Origin: Treponema sp.
Lineage (GTDB): Bacteria > Spirochaetota > Spirochaetia > Treponematales > Breznakiellaceae
Assembly: GCA_009781635.1 (NCBI GenBank)
Contig: WQXU01000009.1
Location: 1 to 64,000, forward strand
Direction: 5' to 3'
Length of the DNA: 64,000 nt
How positions within the stretch are numbered: position 1 is the stretch's first letter; every line of letters starts with the position of its first letter. Below the pieces are notes generated by a model. That model did no database searches. It saw only the letters and a list, made by a program, of their open reading frames with translations, and was not told the DNA's origin. Position numbers and translations under genes: made by a program. Below, piece after piece: positions 8,082 through 18,400 of this stretch.

Positions 8082-10768
8082 ATATTTTTTCCCTTCCCTG
8101 TATTTTTTTTGCTTTCCTTATCGTTTTCCACATGCCCGGTTATAGCAGCAGGATTAAGGAAAATGAGTATCTTTTCGTTATAGATCCCTGTGCCAAAGAT
8201 AAAATCACTGTAGAGCTGTTTAGTATCAAGGATAAATTCACCCTCGGCTTTATCAATCACGTTCCTGACAAGAAGCCCTATGGGAGATATGTTATTTTTT
8301 AAAGTGAGCACATAGAGTTTTTCTTCAGTATAGTCCTGTTTTGTGACAGGCGCAAAATCTTCAGGCCTTGCCAGACGCCATGTAACACCGGCAATATTGA
8401 CAAAACACTCCTTGTTAATTTCCTGAATGTCTTTATTTTTAATACTTTCAATCCTTAAAATGTTAACTGTTTCAACTGCAAAGTATTCTGTCCCTGAACA
8501 TTTAAATATTATTATTTGTTTTTCATTTTCTTCATATTTATTTTTTTCCATTTTCTCATCTGTCTGGGTTAATTGCTGTGCGAGTGAAGCACCGTTGTAT
8601 AATGCTGCTTCTTTTTCCTTATCTTCTATATTCATGAACCGCATAATTCCAGCCGCATCCAAAATAGCAACTGCCCTTCCGCTGCCTAAAACCGTTACGC
8701 ATAAATAGCAGGGGCAGTTTTGCAAGTATACGGGAAGCGGTTTAACAAGGATTTGTTCTGTCTCTACCGCATCGTCTATTAACAGCGCAAAACTTTTTCC
8801 GTCTGCTCTTAGTATAAGACATTTTGTGACACCGGCAGCCAGGCACTTCTCCAGTACTTTAGCGGCAGGGATGCCGGAAGCGCCTTTGATTTTTGCTTCT
8901 ATCTCGTTCATGGTTATAATGGGAATTATTCTCCCGTTAAAACTTAAAACAAGGGATTTGTTTATTTTTTCGATACGCTGCTTTGAGCTTGAATTATTAT
9001 TTATCCGCACTATATGTTCCACATTCAATTCCGGTACTGCGTATAAAATGGAATTAATTTTTATTATAAGAGTGTTTATAATCGACAGGGTAAGCGGCAT
9101 TTTTAACCGTACGGTTGTTCCAACACCCAATTCAGATTCTACCTCGATTAAACCGCCTGACTTTTCTATATTTGTTTTTACTATATCCATTCCAACGCCG
9201 CGCCCTGAAAGGTTTGTTATCTGTTTGGCGGTGGAAATGCCCGGTCTAAAAATTAAATTGTATATTTCATTTTTCGGCATTGATGCCAATTTTTCTTCGG
9301 TCTCTATACCCTGTTCGACAGCCTTCTTTTTTAAGGCATCTGCATCGATGCCGCCGCCGTCATCGGACACTTCAATAATTGCAGAACCGTCATGCATATA
9401 GGCATTGAGGATGATGGAACCTTTCTGCGGTTTGCCTGCCGCAGTGCGCTGTTCCGCTGATTCCATGCCGTGATCTGCCGAATTTTTAACAAGCTGCGTA
9501 ATTGGATCGGCAAGAGCTTCCAGTAAATATTTATCCAGGGTTACATCGTCCCTTAAAATTTTTACAGCGATATCTTTATTCAGAGCCTTTGCTGTGTCAC
9601 GTATCATTCGCGGGAACTTGTTAAATATAACGCTTATCGGCTGCATTCTTGTGAACATTATTTTTTCATGTATTTCACTTGTAAGATAATTTATATCATG
9701 CAATAAGGGCGTAAGGCCCAGAATAGTTTTTTTATGCTCAGCCACAATAGAGAAAAGCTGATTTCGCGCCAACACCATTTCGTTAGCTAAATCCATTAAT
9801 TTATTGATATCTGTAATATCAAGACGGATCGAAAGGTTATTTCCCTGTAAAGCAGCCGGTTTATTTTTTTTATCATTGTCCGCTGCAGCCAGTTGACCTG
9901 ATTTTACCAGACCGGATATTTTTGTCTTTTCATTGATTTTATCTTCCCCAAAAATAATTTTCTTTGATAAAAGACGTATATGCTTTTTATCTACTCCGGT
10001 TGCAATAGAAAAAAGCTCCAAATCCAAAATGCTTGTAATAAGAAATTCTATCGTAGAAGTATCATATTCTTCTAACGCTTTTATCAGTTCACCGGTAAAA
10101 ACGGCTGTATCAGAATTTTTCATTATTTTGCCGCTTACAGCGCCGCTGCTAACAGCGCCGCTGCCTGCGACGACAGCTTGTACAATTAAACCTATAGAAA
10201 AAATATTATCTATCATTCCTTTGGGGTTATGATAGTACTTGCCCAAACTCCTGTTAAACCCAATATTTATGTAATATATTTTATGCCCGTGCTTTGACAT
10301 ATTTTTTAATATTTTTTCCGTCTCATTATCTTTGAAATTAAATGGAATATTTACTTCCCCGGAACTTTCATCATTATTATTACTATTTGCAGCATGAGTA
10401 TATCTTTTTATGGTACCAATGATTTCATTTATGGAAATTGCCTCATCGTTCTGTAAATTTTCTACTAAATCTTTCAGGCAATCAACGCACTGAAGTACAA
10501 TATCTGCAATTTCGTTATCAATTGTCAGAACCTCATCCTTAATTTGCAGCAGGACTCCTTCAAGTTCATGAGTTACAGCAACAATTTTATCAAGCGATAA
10601 AAATCCGGCCGTCCCCTTAAGACTGTGCGCAGCGCGAAAAACAGAATTCATCAATTTATGATCTCCGGCAAACAAAGAAACATCCAGGAATGCCGTTTCT
10701 ATTTTTTCTATATGTATTCTTGCTTCTGCTTCAAAATCACCAAGAAACAGATTTGCATCTATTTTCAT
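8078..10768 (-). CDS. cheA: CheA sensor histidine kinase with two C-terminal CheW-like domains
   Basis: A protein of about 896 residues: an N-terminal Hpt domain with the phospho-His in FRAAHSLKGTAGF, a variable middle, a dimerisation region, the HATPase domain (NSADHGME, SDDGGGID, GRGVGMDIVKTNI) and a CheW-like regulatory domain. After that comes a second CheW-like domain of about 130 residues (QIIIFKCSGTEYFAVETVNIL to the end), which standard CheA lacks. Start 10768 is preferred to 10798: it overlaps the stop of the upstream gene as ATGA and has AGGAAACC upstream. It phosphorylates CheY and CheB. Confidence 0.88.
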   Translation of the reverse strand: MKIDANLFLGDFEAEARIHIEKIETAFLDVSLFAGDHKLMNSVFRAAHSLKGTAGFLSLDKIVAVTHELEGVLLQIKDEVLTIDNEIADIVLQCVDCLKDLVENLQNDEAISINEIIGTIKRYTHAANSNNNDESSGEVNIPFNFKDNETEKILKNMSKHGHKIYYINIGFNRSLGKYYHNPKGMIDNIFSIGLIVQAVVAGSGAVSSGAVSGKIMKNSDTAVFTGELIKALEEYDTSTIEFLITSILDLELFSIATGVDKKHIRLLSKKIIFGEDKINEKTKISGLVKSGQLAAADNDKKNKPAALQGNNLSIRLDITDINKLMDLANEMVLARNQLFSIVAEHKKTILGLTPLLHDINYLTSEIHEKIMFTRMQPISVIFNKFPRMIRDTAKALNKDIAVKILRDDVTLDKYLLEALADPITQLVKNSADHGMESAEQRTAAGKPQKGSIILNAYMHDGSAIIEVSDDGGGIDADALKKKAVEQGIETEEKLASMPKNEIYNLIFRPGISTAKQITNLSGRGVGMDIVKTNIEKSGGLIEVESELGVGTTVRLKMPLTLSIINTLIIKINSILYAVPELNVEHIVRINNNSSSKQRIEKINKSLVLSFNGRIIPIITMNEIEAKIKGASGIPAAKVLEKCLAAGVTKCLILRADGKSFALLIDDAVETEQILVKPLPVYLQNCPCYLCVTVLGSGRAVAILDAAGIMRFMNIEDKEKEAALYNGASLAQQLTQTDEKMEKNKYEENEKQIIIFKCSGTEYFAVETVNILRIESIKNKDIQEINKECFVNIAGVTWRLARPEDFAPVTKQDYTEEKLYVLTLKNNISPIGLLVRNVIDKAEGEFILDTKQLYSDFIFGTGIYNEKILIFLNPAAITGHVENDKESKKNTGKGKNI

Positions 10769-11622
10769 GCCTGGTTTCCTGCTTTGTTTATCCGGCAATG
10801 TTTGTCGGCTGCGGCAATTATTTTATCATAGACTATAGGCTTTTCTATATAATCATTCATTCCTGCTTCCAGACACAATTTTATTTCTTTTTCTTCAACA
10901 TCTGCGGTTGCTGCAATAATTGGAATTTCACGCGCGTTTTCACAGGTTAAGCGCCTTATGGCTTTTGTTGCCTTTAACCCGTCCATAACCGGCATTTGAA
11001 CATCCATCAAAATAAGGGTATACAGATTGGGATCTTTTTCAAATTTTTCAACTGCCTCCCTCCCGTTTACCGCAAACTCAACAGTCAAGCTGTCAATTTC
11101 AGAAAGCATGGCGGCAATAATATCCCTGTTTAGCTCAACATCTTCGGCAACTAAAATAGTTTTGTTATGCAAAATTGTTACAGGTTTATTTGCGCCGGAG
11201 CGGATGATATTCCGGTTAAAATGATTTTTTTCATATTCGCTTGCATTTATCCGAAGCCTTATACGGTCAACTAACGCTTTGGTAGTACCGCGTCTTCTCG
11301 CAGAATAATCAACAGCGCCGATTTCAAATGCGGTAATTTCATCCTCGTCATTGCCTCTTTCTGACAAGAATTTAATGGGAATATTTTTTCTTTTAGCTGA
11401 ATTGAATATATCATTAAATACAGAAAACGCTGTTTCGCGGTTTTCATAAATACAAATAACTATAGCTGATATTTCATCCATTTCCATTGCTGAAAGAGCC
11501 GCCGTACTTGTTGCGGCTATACTTATGTCAAAATGATCCATGAGCTCTGATTTTATTTCGGCCAATATGCGAGGTTCGCTGCTGATAATGAGTATATGTT
11601 TTTTATCTTTACTATTAATCAA
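10765..11622 (-). CDS. double receiver protein: degenerate receiver plus intact receiver
   Basis: A 285-residue protein with two receiver domains in series and no output domain. The second (about residues 150-280) is intact, with VAEDVELN, the acceptor Asp in LILMDVQMPVMDG, and EKP. The first (about residues 8-130) has lost the acidic pair (ISSEPR) and the acceptor Asp (AIVICIYENRE), so it cannot be phosphorylated in the usual way. The start is a TTG at 11622 with GAGGTGA upstream; no ATG fits. As first gene of the che operon it may bind CheA or act as a phosphate sink. Confidence 0.8.
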   Translation of the reverse strand: MINSKDKKHILIISSEPRILAEIKSELMDHFDISIAATSTAALSAMEMDEISAIVICIYENRETAFSVFNDIFNSAKRKNIPIKFLSERGNDEDEITAFEIGAVDYSARRRGTTKALVDRIRLRINASEYEKNHFNRNIIRSGANKPVTILHNKTILVAEDVELNRDIIAAMLSEIDSLTVEFAVNGREAVEKFEKDPNLYTLILMDVQMPVMDGLKATKAIRRLTCENAREIPIIAATADVEEKEIKLCLEAGMNDYIEKPIVYDKIIAAADKHCRINKAGNQA

Positions 11623-11667
11623 GGCCGCTCACCTCTATCTAATCTGTATGAAGTACAAATGATAGAT

Positions 11668-11707
11668 ATTATACCAATATTTTACATTATTTTATTCTGA
11701 ATGTCAA
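11668..11707 (-). promoter_or_regulatory. promoter of the chemotaxis operon
   Basis: On the minus strand TTGACA (11702-11707) is followed after 17 bases by TAAAAT (11679-11684). A second possible -10, TGG-TATAAT with an extended TG (TATAAT at 11668-11673), lies just downstream. Both would start transcription about 40-50 bp before the TTG start of the double receiver gene. Confidence 0.55.
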
Positions 11708-11850
11708 TTTTTATTTATATTTGGATATAAAATCAGCTGGTCTTGTATATTCTTACGGAACAAATGTTTATTCCTGCGCAGAACTTATAATTATATAAAT
11801 ATTCAAAAAACTCCAACACGCATTCATAAGCTTATCTATTATTATTTTAA

Positions 11851-12582
11851 TCAATTTGCTATTATCTTCAATAATATATTTTTTTCATTTTCATCTTTAA
11901 TATATTCACCTAATCTTGCTCCTGCAATAATAGAGGCCCATGATAATATATTATTTTTATCCAATTGCATTATTTTACAATATGTATCCAAATATATTCC
12001 GGCCAATTCCTTATTGGAAAGCAGATATAATAAATAGGTTCTGTATATATCTGCTTCAGGGCTTCCGGAACAAGCGCAAATCCAGTCTATTATTTTTATT
12101 CCATCCAATGTTTGAATTAAGTTCATAAAATGAAAATCACCATGACACAATTTATTGTCAAATACTTTATTTTCCAATTCATTAATTATTCTTTCCCTGT
12201 CGTTCTCATTTATTAATTTTGCTTTTAATATAAAATACTTAAGCCTGTCCTTCATTAATACAATATTTTTTGTTTCTATTTTATGTATTCCGTTTTGTAT
12301 CTCTATTGATTTTAACAGATACTCTTCAAATTTTGAAATATCATGCATAATAATATTTCCAATTGTTTTCCCTTCCAAATACTCCATTTCTATTCCAAAT
12401 TTATTTTCAATTTCAATAATTCCAAATATTTTTGGAACAGGCAAACCTTTATCATAAGCCATTTTTTGTAAATTTATTTCATATTCTATTTCTTCTTTAT
12501 TTATATTATACTTGAATAATTTTATTGCTTTAAAACCATCTTTATAAATATCTGCCTGCGCGCCGCTTGCAATGTATTCCAC
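11851..12582 (-). CDS. APH/choline-kinase-fold phosphotransferase
   Basis: This 243-residue kinase-like protein has a P-loop-like IASGAQADIYK, a lysine (AIKLFKY), a catalytic-loop LCHGDFHFMNLI (HGDxHxxN) and the metal-binding IIDWICAC. These motifs are those of the aminoglycoside phosphotransferase superfamily. The substrate cannot be told from sequence; sugar, choline or antibiotic kinases share them. The start is a GTG at 12582, with AAGGAG seven bases upstream; an in-frame ATG further up lies beyond a terminator hairpin and inside the neighbouring gene. The gene is clearly richer in AT than the che operon, which hints at transfer. Confidence 0.72.
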   Translation of the reverse strand: MEYIASGAQADIYKDGFKAIKLFKYNINKEEIEYEINLQKMAYDKGLPVPKIFGIIEIENKFGIEMEYLEGKTIGNIIMHDISKFEEYLLKSIEIQNGIHKIETKNIVLMKDRLKYFILKAKLINENDRERIINELENKVFDNKLCHGDFHFMNLIQTLDGIKIIDWICACSGSPEADIYRTYLLYLLSNKELAGIYLDTYCKIMQLDKNNILSWASIIAGARLGEYIKDENEKNILLKIIAN

Positions 12583-12626
12583 AATATAACTCCTTGCTGT
12601 TTTTTTGTTCCATATTATTAATTGAA

Positions 12627-12652
12627 AAAAGAGCCGGTTCCCCAGCTCTTTT
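12627..12652 (-). terminator. rho-independent terminator of the GyrI-like gene
   Basis: AAAAGAGC (12627-12634) pairs with GCTCTTTT (12645-12652). On the minus strand the stem is followed by six Ts. It lies 19 bp after the stop codon of the gene at 12671-13543 and just before the GTG start of the kinase gene. Confidence 0.75.
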
Positions 12653-12670
12653 ATATTTACAGTTTCATTG

Positions 12671-13543
12671 TTACCTGGGTGTCCAAAGCTCAACCTTGTT
12701 AATTATACAATTGTTATAGACATTTGTATAAGGACCTTTTATAAATGCAGCTGGAATGCTGTATTCTCTTATCTCGCCTGCAGGAGCGCCCTTAAATTCA
12801 ATTCCATCACTGGTATTACCGGAATTTCCAATCCTGCCGCAGCCCCAGCCGCTTCTGTCCTGACCGGCCGGATGCGCATTTTCAACAAAAATACGCATAA
12901 CACTTTTTTCCGGCGCGGCTTTAATTTTTGCGTAATCTGCATCAATAATTTGACCGCCCTCATTATATGAAGTTAATGTTATTGCCGCTTCAAGCTTCAG
13001 CTCAACTTTCTTGATTGGTATATACATATCTTCCTGGTTAAAACCAAGAACTGATCTGACTTCTTCTGTCGGATTTATTCTTGTAGTCATGCCTAAGCGG
13101 CCTGAATCATTGTCATTTGTAAATCCGCTTGTTTTAAGCCATTTATCTATATTACCCGCAACGCTTCCGATTGATTCCTCATCTCCGTCAATTACTGTTG
13201 CAACTGCAAACAATCCGCCTTCAAATGTTATAAGGTCATAAGGCGCCGCATCAGCTCCGGTTACAGAATCCGCAACTGCAAAAACAAATTGTCCTTTCAT
13301 TTGGCATTTCTCTGCGCATGACGGGCATAAGGCATGATTATGCGGGCAATAAACCTGAAAAAATACCGGCTCTCCTGTTATAAAAGGTTTTTTAAACAGA
13401 TGATTTTTGGCCGGCATTAAGGAACCGAATACTTTATCAAAAATAGTGTTAAAACCTTCAAGGCCGGAAATTATAGCTTTGAACGGTTTAACTTCTACAA
13501 TTCGCACCTCCTGTATTTTATTCAGATGTCCAATTGATTCCAT
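12671..13543 (-). CDS. GyrI-like effector-binding domain protein with an added C-terminal beta domain
   Basis: Residues about 10-175 resemble the GyrI-like (AraC effector-binding) fold: VRIVEVKPFKAIISGLEGF at the start and the typical closing strand MYIPIKK. Inserted near residues 70-85 is a cysteine cluster (CPHNHALCPSCAEKC) that could bind a metal. The last about 110 residues form another, probably beta-rich, unit that I do not recognise by name. No DNA-binding domain is present, so it may be a free-standing ligand binder. GGAGG sits seven bases before the ATG. The gene is followed by its own terminator. Confidence 0.6.
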   Translation of the reverse strand: MESIGHLNKIQEVRIVEVKPFKAIISGLEGFNTIFDKVFGSLMPAKNHLFKKPFITGEPVFFQVYCPHNHALCPSCAEKCQMKGQFVFAVADSVTGADAAPYDLITFEGGLFAVATVIDGDEESIGSVAGNIDKWLKTSGFTNDNDSGRLGMTTRINPTEEVRSVLGFNQEDMYIPIKKVELKLEAAITLTSYNEGGQIIDADYAKIKAAPEKSVMRIFVENAHPAGQDRSGWGCGRIGNSGNTSDGIEFKGAPAGEIREYSIPAAFIKGPYTNVYNNCIINKVELWTPR

Positions 13544-13716
13544 AAATAATCCTCCAGAAAAATTTTTGTCTTCCGTACGGAAGCACTTCTTTAACTTAAA
13601 ACATTTAATAGGAATAACTATACTAATTATTTATTGCTGTTAATGAACTTTTTTGCATATTTAATTATGTTTTGTTAAAATACGGTCTCTCCAGGAACAC
13701 ATTTCCCTTTTTATAT

Positions 13717-13724
13717 GTTATAAT
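13717..13724 (+). promoter_or_regulatory. extended -10 promoter for the lamin-tail/CotH gene pair
   Basis: TATAAT at 13719-13724 is preceded by TG one base away (TGT-TATAAT), an extended -10 element, about 90 bp before the GTG start of the lipoprotein gene. No good -35 is visible, as expected for this promoter class. Confidence 0.5.
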
Positions 13725-13813
13725 CGGTAAATCATGCGGAATTATTTGGTTCTTGCCAAATCAATTCCTTTTTTTATACAGATTCAGATTATTTAAGTAC
13801 AAGGAGTCCTATC

Positions 13814-15397
13814 GTGAAGAAAATGAAAACCATTCTGGCGGTAATACCTTTTATTATAGCCTGTACCCTGCTGTCAGGCTGCGATGTTCCTGATAATCCT
13901 GTTATGCAAGAGCCGAGTTTACTTGAAGGAAAAATACTAATCCTGCAGGCTTACGGTTCTTCTGATGATGCTCAGGGTGCAACTCACTCTTTTTTGGAAT
14001 TGTATAATGTATCCGATGAACCTGTTGATTTAGAAGGCGTGTATCTTTATTATGCCGATGGAATGCGGCAAAATGAAGAAGGTTTTGATAATAATACAGA
14101 TAAACCATGGAGACAATTAATACTAAGCGGAATAATACCGCCTGAAGCATCCTTTCTTATTTTAGGAGATCATGAGGGCAGTAACAGGGCTCGTTATGTA
14201 ATTCCTGAAAATTCCGGCGATATAAATAATCCTTTTTTCTCTTTATCCAACAGATCGTTTAAAGCAGTTTTAATTGAAGCTAATTTAAATCCGCCCCAGA
14301 ATCCATTTAATATCGATGGTAAGGGAACAAAAATCAGAGGTTACATTGATATGATTGGCGCTTCAAACGATCCTAATCATGCTACTAATCCCGACAGAAT
14401 ACTTGGATTTGAAACCGCGCCTGCCCGGAATTCGGCATCGGAAGCTGTCCGCCGCAATAGTTTAACCGATACAAATAATAATCAAGCCGATTTTGATTCA
14501 ATAAGATATGCTGCCAACAACGGTATAAGCGATGAAGAGTTGGAAGTTCGCAGACCAAGAAACTCTACAGAAACTGCAGACGGATGGGATCCCTTTGCAG
14601 AACCTTCAGAGCCTCAATCAACCAATAGTTTAATGATACTTCAAATCGGCGCAGCCACCGATGGAAACATTTCTAAAAGTTTTGTAGAATTGTACAATAA
14701 TACAAGCGAGCCAATAACGCTGACAGGTAATTATTCCCTGCAATATGCTGCAGGGTTTAGCACGGGAGGCACAGGAGGCGATCCCGAAGCTGTCTCCGGT
14801 GAAAAAGACGGCCCGTGGAAAAAAATAGATCTGACAGGAATAATTCCCCCGTACCATTCTTTCCTTGTTCTTGGCGGCGCAGATTTACAGGACAGAATAA
14901 CGCCTGCAAATACGCCAATACCTGTAATGGCGAACCCTGCATTATCATTCAGCGAAGATGAAGGCGACATGAATATCCCTGATTTTTATTTAAGTAACCG
15001 CGCGGTTAAAGTTGTTCTTATAAATAGTCAGACGCTGCTTGATAATAATTTAAAAAATCCTTTTACAGGAGACGGGCAAGATCAATTAACAGGTTATATT
15101 GATATGATTGGCGTAAGAAACGGCAACAATGATACTATACTCGGATTTGAAGCTGTACTTGGACCAAGTTTCAGCAAACAGGTAGGCGTGCGCCGGAATA
15201 ATCTTAAAGATACCAATAATAATTCGATTGATTTTGTTACCTTCGCATTCTGGAACTTTGTTACAAGAAGTTCCGGCGCTGTTAATAATTCAAACGACAA
15301 TGTTATAACAGGTTATTCACCTGAATTTGAATTAAACAGACCTAAAAATATTGCACATGGAGCCTGGAATCCGATTACCGGCGATATAATTGAATAA
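13814..15397 (+). CDS. lipoprotein with two lamin-tail-like domains
   Basis: A 527-residue lipoprotein with signal MKKMKTILAVIPFIIACTLLSGC and lipobox cysteine at residue 23. Two similar halves follow, each starting with an ILQ-x-FLELYN / SFVELYNNTSEPITL stretch typical of bacterial lamin-tail (LTD) domains and ending with a DMIG ... RRN(N/S)LxDTNNN motif. LTDs are thought to be binding or scaffold domains on the cell surface. The start is GTG with AAGGAG seven bases upstream. The CotH-kinase lipoprotein follows 19 bp later, so the two are probably co-expressed. In-frame ATG 13823 is the alternative start. Confidence 0.78.
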   Translation: MKKMKTILAVIPFIIACTLLSGCDVPDNPVMQEPSLLEGKILILQAYGSSDDAQGATHSFLELYNVSDEPVDLEGVYLYYADGMRQNEEGFDNNTDKPWRQLILSGIIPPEASFLILGDHEGSNRARYVIPENSGDINNPFFSLSNRSFKAVLIEANLNPPQNPFNIDGKGTKIRGYIDMIGASNDPNHATNPDRILGFETAPARNSASEAVRRNSLTDTNNNQADFDSIRYAANNGISDEELEVRRPRNSTETADGWDPFAEPSEPQSTNSLMILQIGAATDGNISKSFVELYNNTSEPITLTGNYSLQYAAGFSTGGTGGDPEAVSGEKDGPWKKIDLTGIIPPYHSFLVLGGADLQDRITPANTPIPVMANPALSFSEDEGDMNIPDFYLSNRAVKVVLINSQTLLDNNLKNPFTGDGQDQLTGYIDMIGVRNGNNDTILGFEAVLGPSFSKQVGVRRNNLKDTNNNSIDFVTFAFWNFVTRSSGAVNNSNDNVITGYSPEFELNRPKNIAHGAWNPITGDIIE

Positions 15398-15416
15398 CCG
15401 TAAAAAAGGTAAAATT

Positions 15417-18400
15417 ATGGCAAAGAAACTTTGTTTTTCAATCTGTTTTCTGTTAGCTGCTGTTTTCTTCTTATTCTTGTCATGCAATGACGCAGATACA
15501 GTTACAGACGGCGGTTTTATTCCCGGTATAATAGACGCTCCCATCTTTTCCAGAAGCAGCGGGCTATATCCCGAAGAGTTCGATCTTACATTAATTGCAC
15601 CGGATGGAACTGTCATCTATTACTCGATAGACGGCAGTATTCCTGACCGCAGTAAAGAGGGAAACGGAAGAGTTTTCAGATATGATGGCTCTATCAGAGT
15701 ACAGAACCGCAACGGGCAGCCGAATCTTTTGGCAACGCCGGAAAATACAGCAAAGTTTTTCGGTCACGTTGATGATCCAAGAGGATTTATGCCGGATCCA
15801 TATATCCCAACCAATGCCCAGGTGCCCAAAGCAACTGTTATCCGCGCAGTTGCGGTAAACGCCAACGGCGTGCGAAGCGATCCTGTAACCAGAACTTTTT
15901 TCATCGGCGATAATTTGGCTGAATACGGAAATAATCCGGTTATTTCCATTGTTACAGATCCTTATAATTTACTGGATGAATCTTACGGCATATATGTACG
16001 GGGAAGAGATACTAACCGCTGGTTTGCACGTGACAGCTCAACAGGCAGTGTATATAATTTTAATTTAAGCGGAAGAGACAGAGAGCGCGAGATTCGTTTT
16101 GAGCTTTTTGACGGACAAAGGAACATCGCAGCTTCTACAGGAGCAGGCATACGTGTCCGCGGCGGTTACACAAGAGCGCAGGGACAGAAAAGTTTTAATC
16201 TATACTTCAGAAGCGAATACGGAATCAGCGATCTTAATTATCATTTAATCCCCGGCGCATTTAACGCTGATAGAAGAACTCCGACAACAAGGTACAGAGA
16301 CTTTATACTAAGGAGCGGAGGTCAGGATGCGGAAATGACAAAGTTACGTGATGTGTATCAGCAAAGTTTGTTCAGAGATCGTAATTTTGCCACACAAGCC
16401 GGAATTCCCGGTATTGTGTATTTGAACGGCGAATACTGGGGTGTTTACAATATTCAGGAAAGGTTCAGTGACCGTTATGTGGAATATAAAAATTATGCTG
16501 TAAACAGAAGCAATGTAATCATTTTCACGCCATGGGAATTAGACGAAGGAATTAACACAGACTGGGCTTTTTTTAATGTATACAGAGATTTTCAGAATAT
16601 GGATTTTTCCGTACCGGCGAACTATGAAATATTTTGCAATACTGTTGATATTCAAAGTTATATTGATTATTTTGCCGCGCAGATATACATACACAATTGG
16701 GATTGGCCGCAAAATAATTTCCGTATGTGGAGAGTCAGGACGCCGGAAGCCGGCCCTTACGGCGACGGCAAGTGGCGTTTTATGATGTACGACACTGATA
16801 TATCTTCAGGTATTTATGATAACGGCAGCATTACAGGTCACGGCGATAATAAAGATGCATTCAGAAGAATTCTTGATAAAGATGATCATAGTTCAAGGAT
16901 ATTTCAAAGTTTGGTTATGAATAATGATTTTTCCCGGCAGTTTGTTATGACGATGATGGACTTGTACAATGTGAATTTTGAATATGATGCCTGTGTAAGA
17001 AAATTGGATGAAATGGCAGCTGTATACAGACCCTTAATGCCGGCAAATTATGCAAGATTCGGCCAGGCATGGAAACCTTTTGACAGCTGGATAAATGATA
17101 TGAAAACATTCTTTTGGAACATAAGAAGCGCAATGACAGAAGTTTATTTACCTGAATACTTTAGTCATATTGGCGTCTCTGCAGGCAATTTATCCAATGT
17201 CACTCTTGTTACATCAGACAGCACAGGCTCTGTACCCAATGCATCTGTCAGGTTAAACACTATAACCCCGGATATGTCATCCGGCAGATGGACTGGCAAA
17301 TACTATTCCAATATGCCTGTCACTGTAACAGCAGCCGTTCCTGCAGGTTATAAATTTTCCGGATGGACAGTTACCGGCGGAACTGCGGCAGATCCTTTAT
17401 TATTAACGACAGAAGTTGCATTTTCAGGTGATGTTACAATCAATGCAAATTATGAATTATTATCAAGCGGTATAAGCTTAAGCGGAAATATAACCATTGC
17501 AGATAACACACACGTAAATCATGTCAAACTAATTCTTGTTAATGCATCAGGGAACTGGAGAAGAGATATAGACATTCCTATAACCGGGGATTCCGCTGCA
17601 TGGTCAACAACGATATTGCCGTTCAGTTCTTCCACGCAAATTTCATTCCGGATTGAAGGCTATGAAACTCAGGCCGGCAGCGAGCCCTTGTTTGCAATCA
17701 GTGATGCCGGGGTATACAGAAATGTTCAATCTGCTGATATCAGCGGCATCGATTTAGGATTAATTAAATTAAGCGGATCAATTAATCTGGCTCCAACCCC
17801 GCCTTACCTGCGTTATATAGGAATACGTGTTTTAGCAGGCGGAAAAATACTTGGACAAACTTTTATTCCAAGAACAGACAGCGCAATGAATTGGTGGATA
17901 TATGTTCCCTCTCAAACGGCAAGTACGCCTGTTTCATGGAATTTTTATGGGTTTACTTCATCTCACTGGGCAGCGGATACTACAATGATAAATGAAAATT
18001 TTAATGTCGGGCAGTCATCGATTCATAATGTATCAGTTTCCGGTATCAGTGTTGCAGGCTTAACTTTGACTAATCCGCCTTTGGCAATTACATGGGGCAA
18101 CACATGGGCATCGCCGCCTGCTGCGATTAATCATATTATAACCGGCGGTGAATACATAATTACAGCAACATCTGCAGGCACTGAAAGCTGGCATTCAAAC
18201 GCAAGGTTTAATTTTACAAGAGAGCCAAATGCCCGTTATGTTTACAGTTTCTACGCAAGAACCGAAGCCGGAAGCGGCAATAAGGCCATTAATACTCAAT
18301 ATTATTGGAACGGCGATACAGGACAATGGATGGGGCAAGGCATTACGCTGACAGAAACCAAACAGCTATTTACCATTTACGGCAGCCAATTGCCTTCCGG

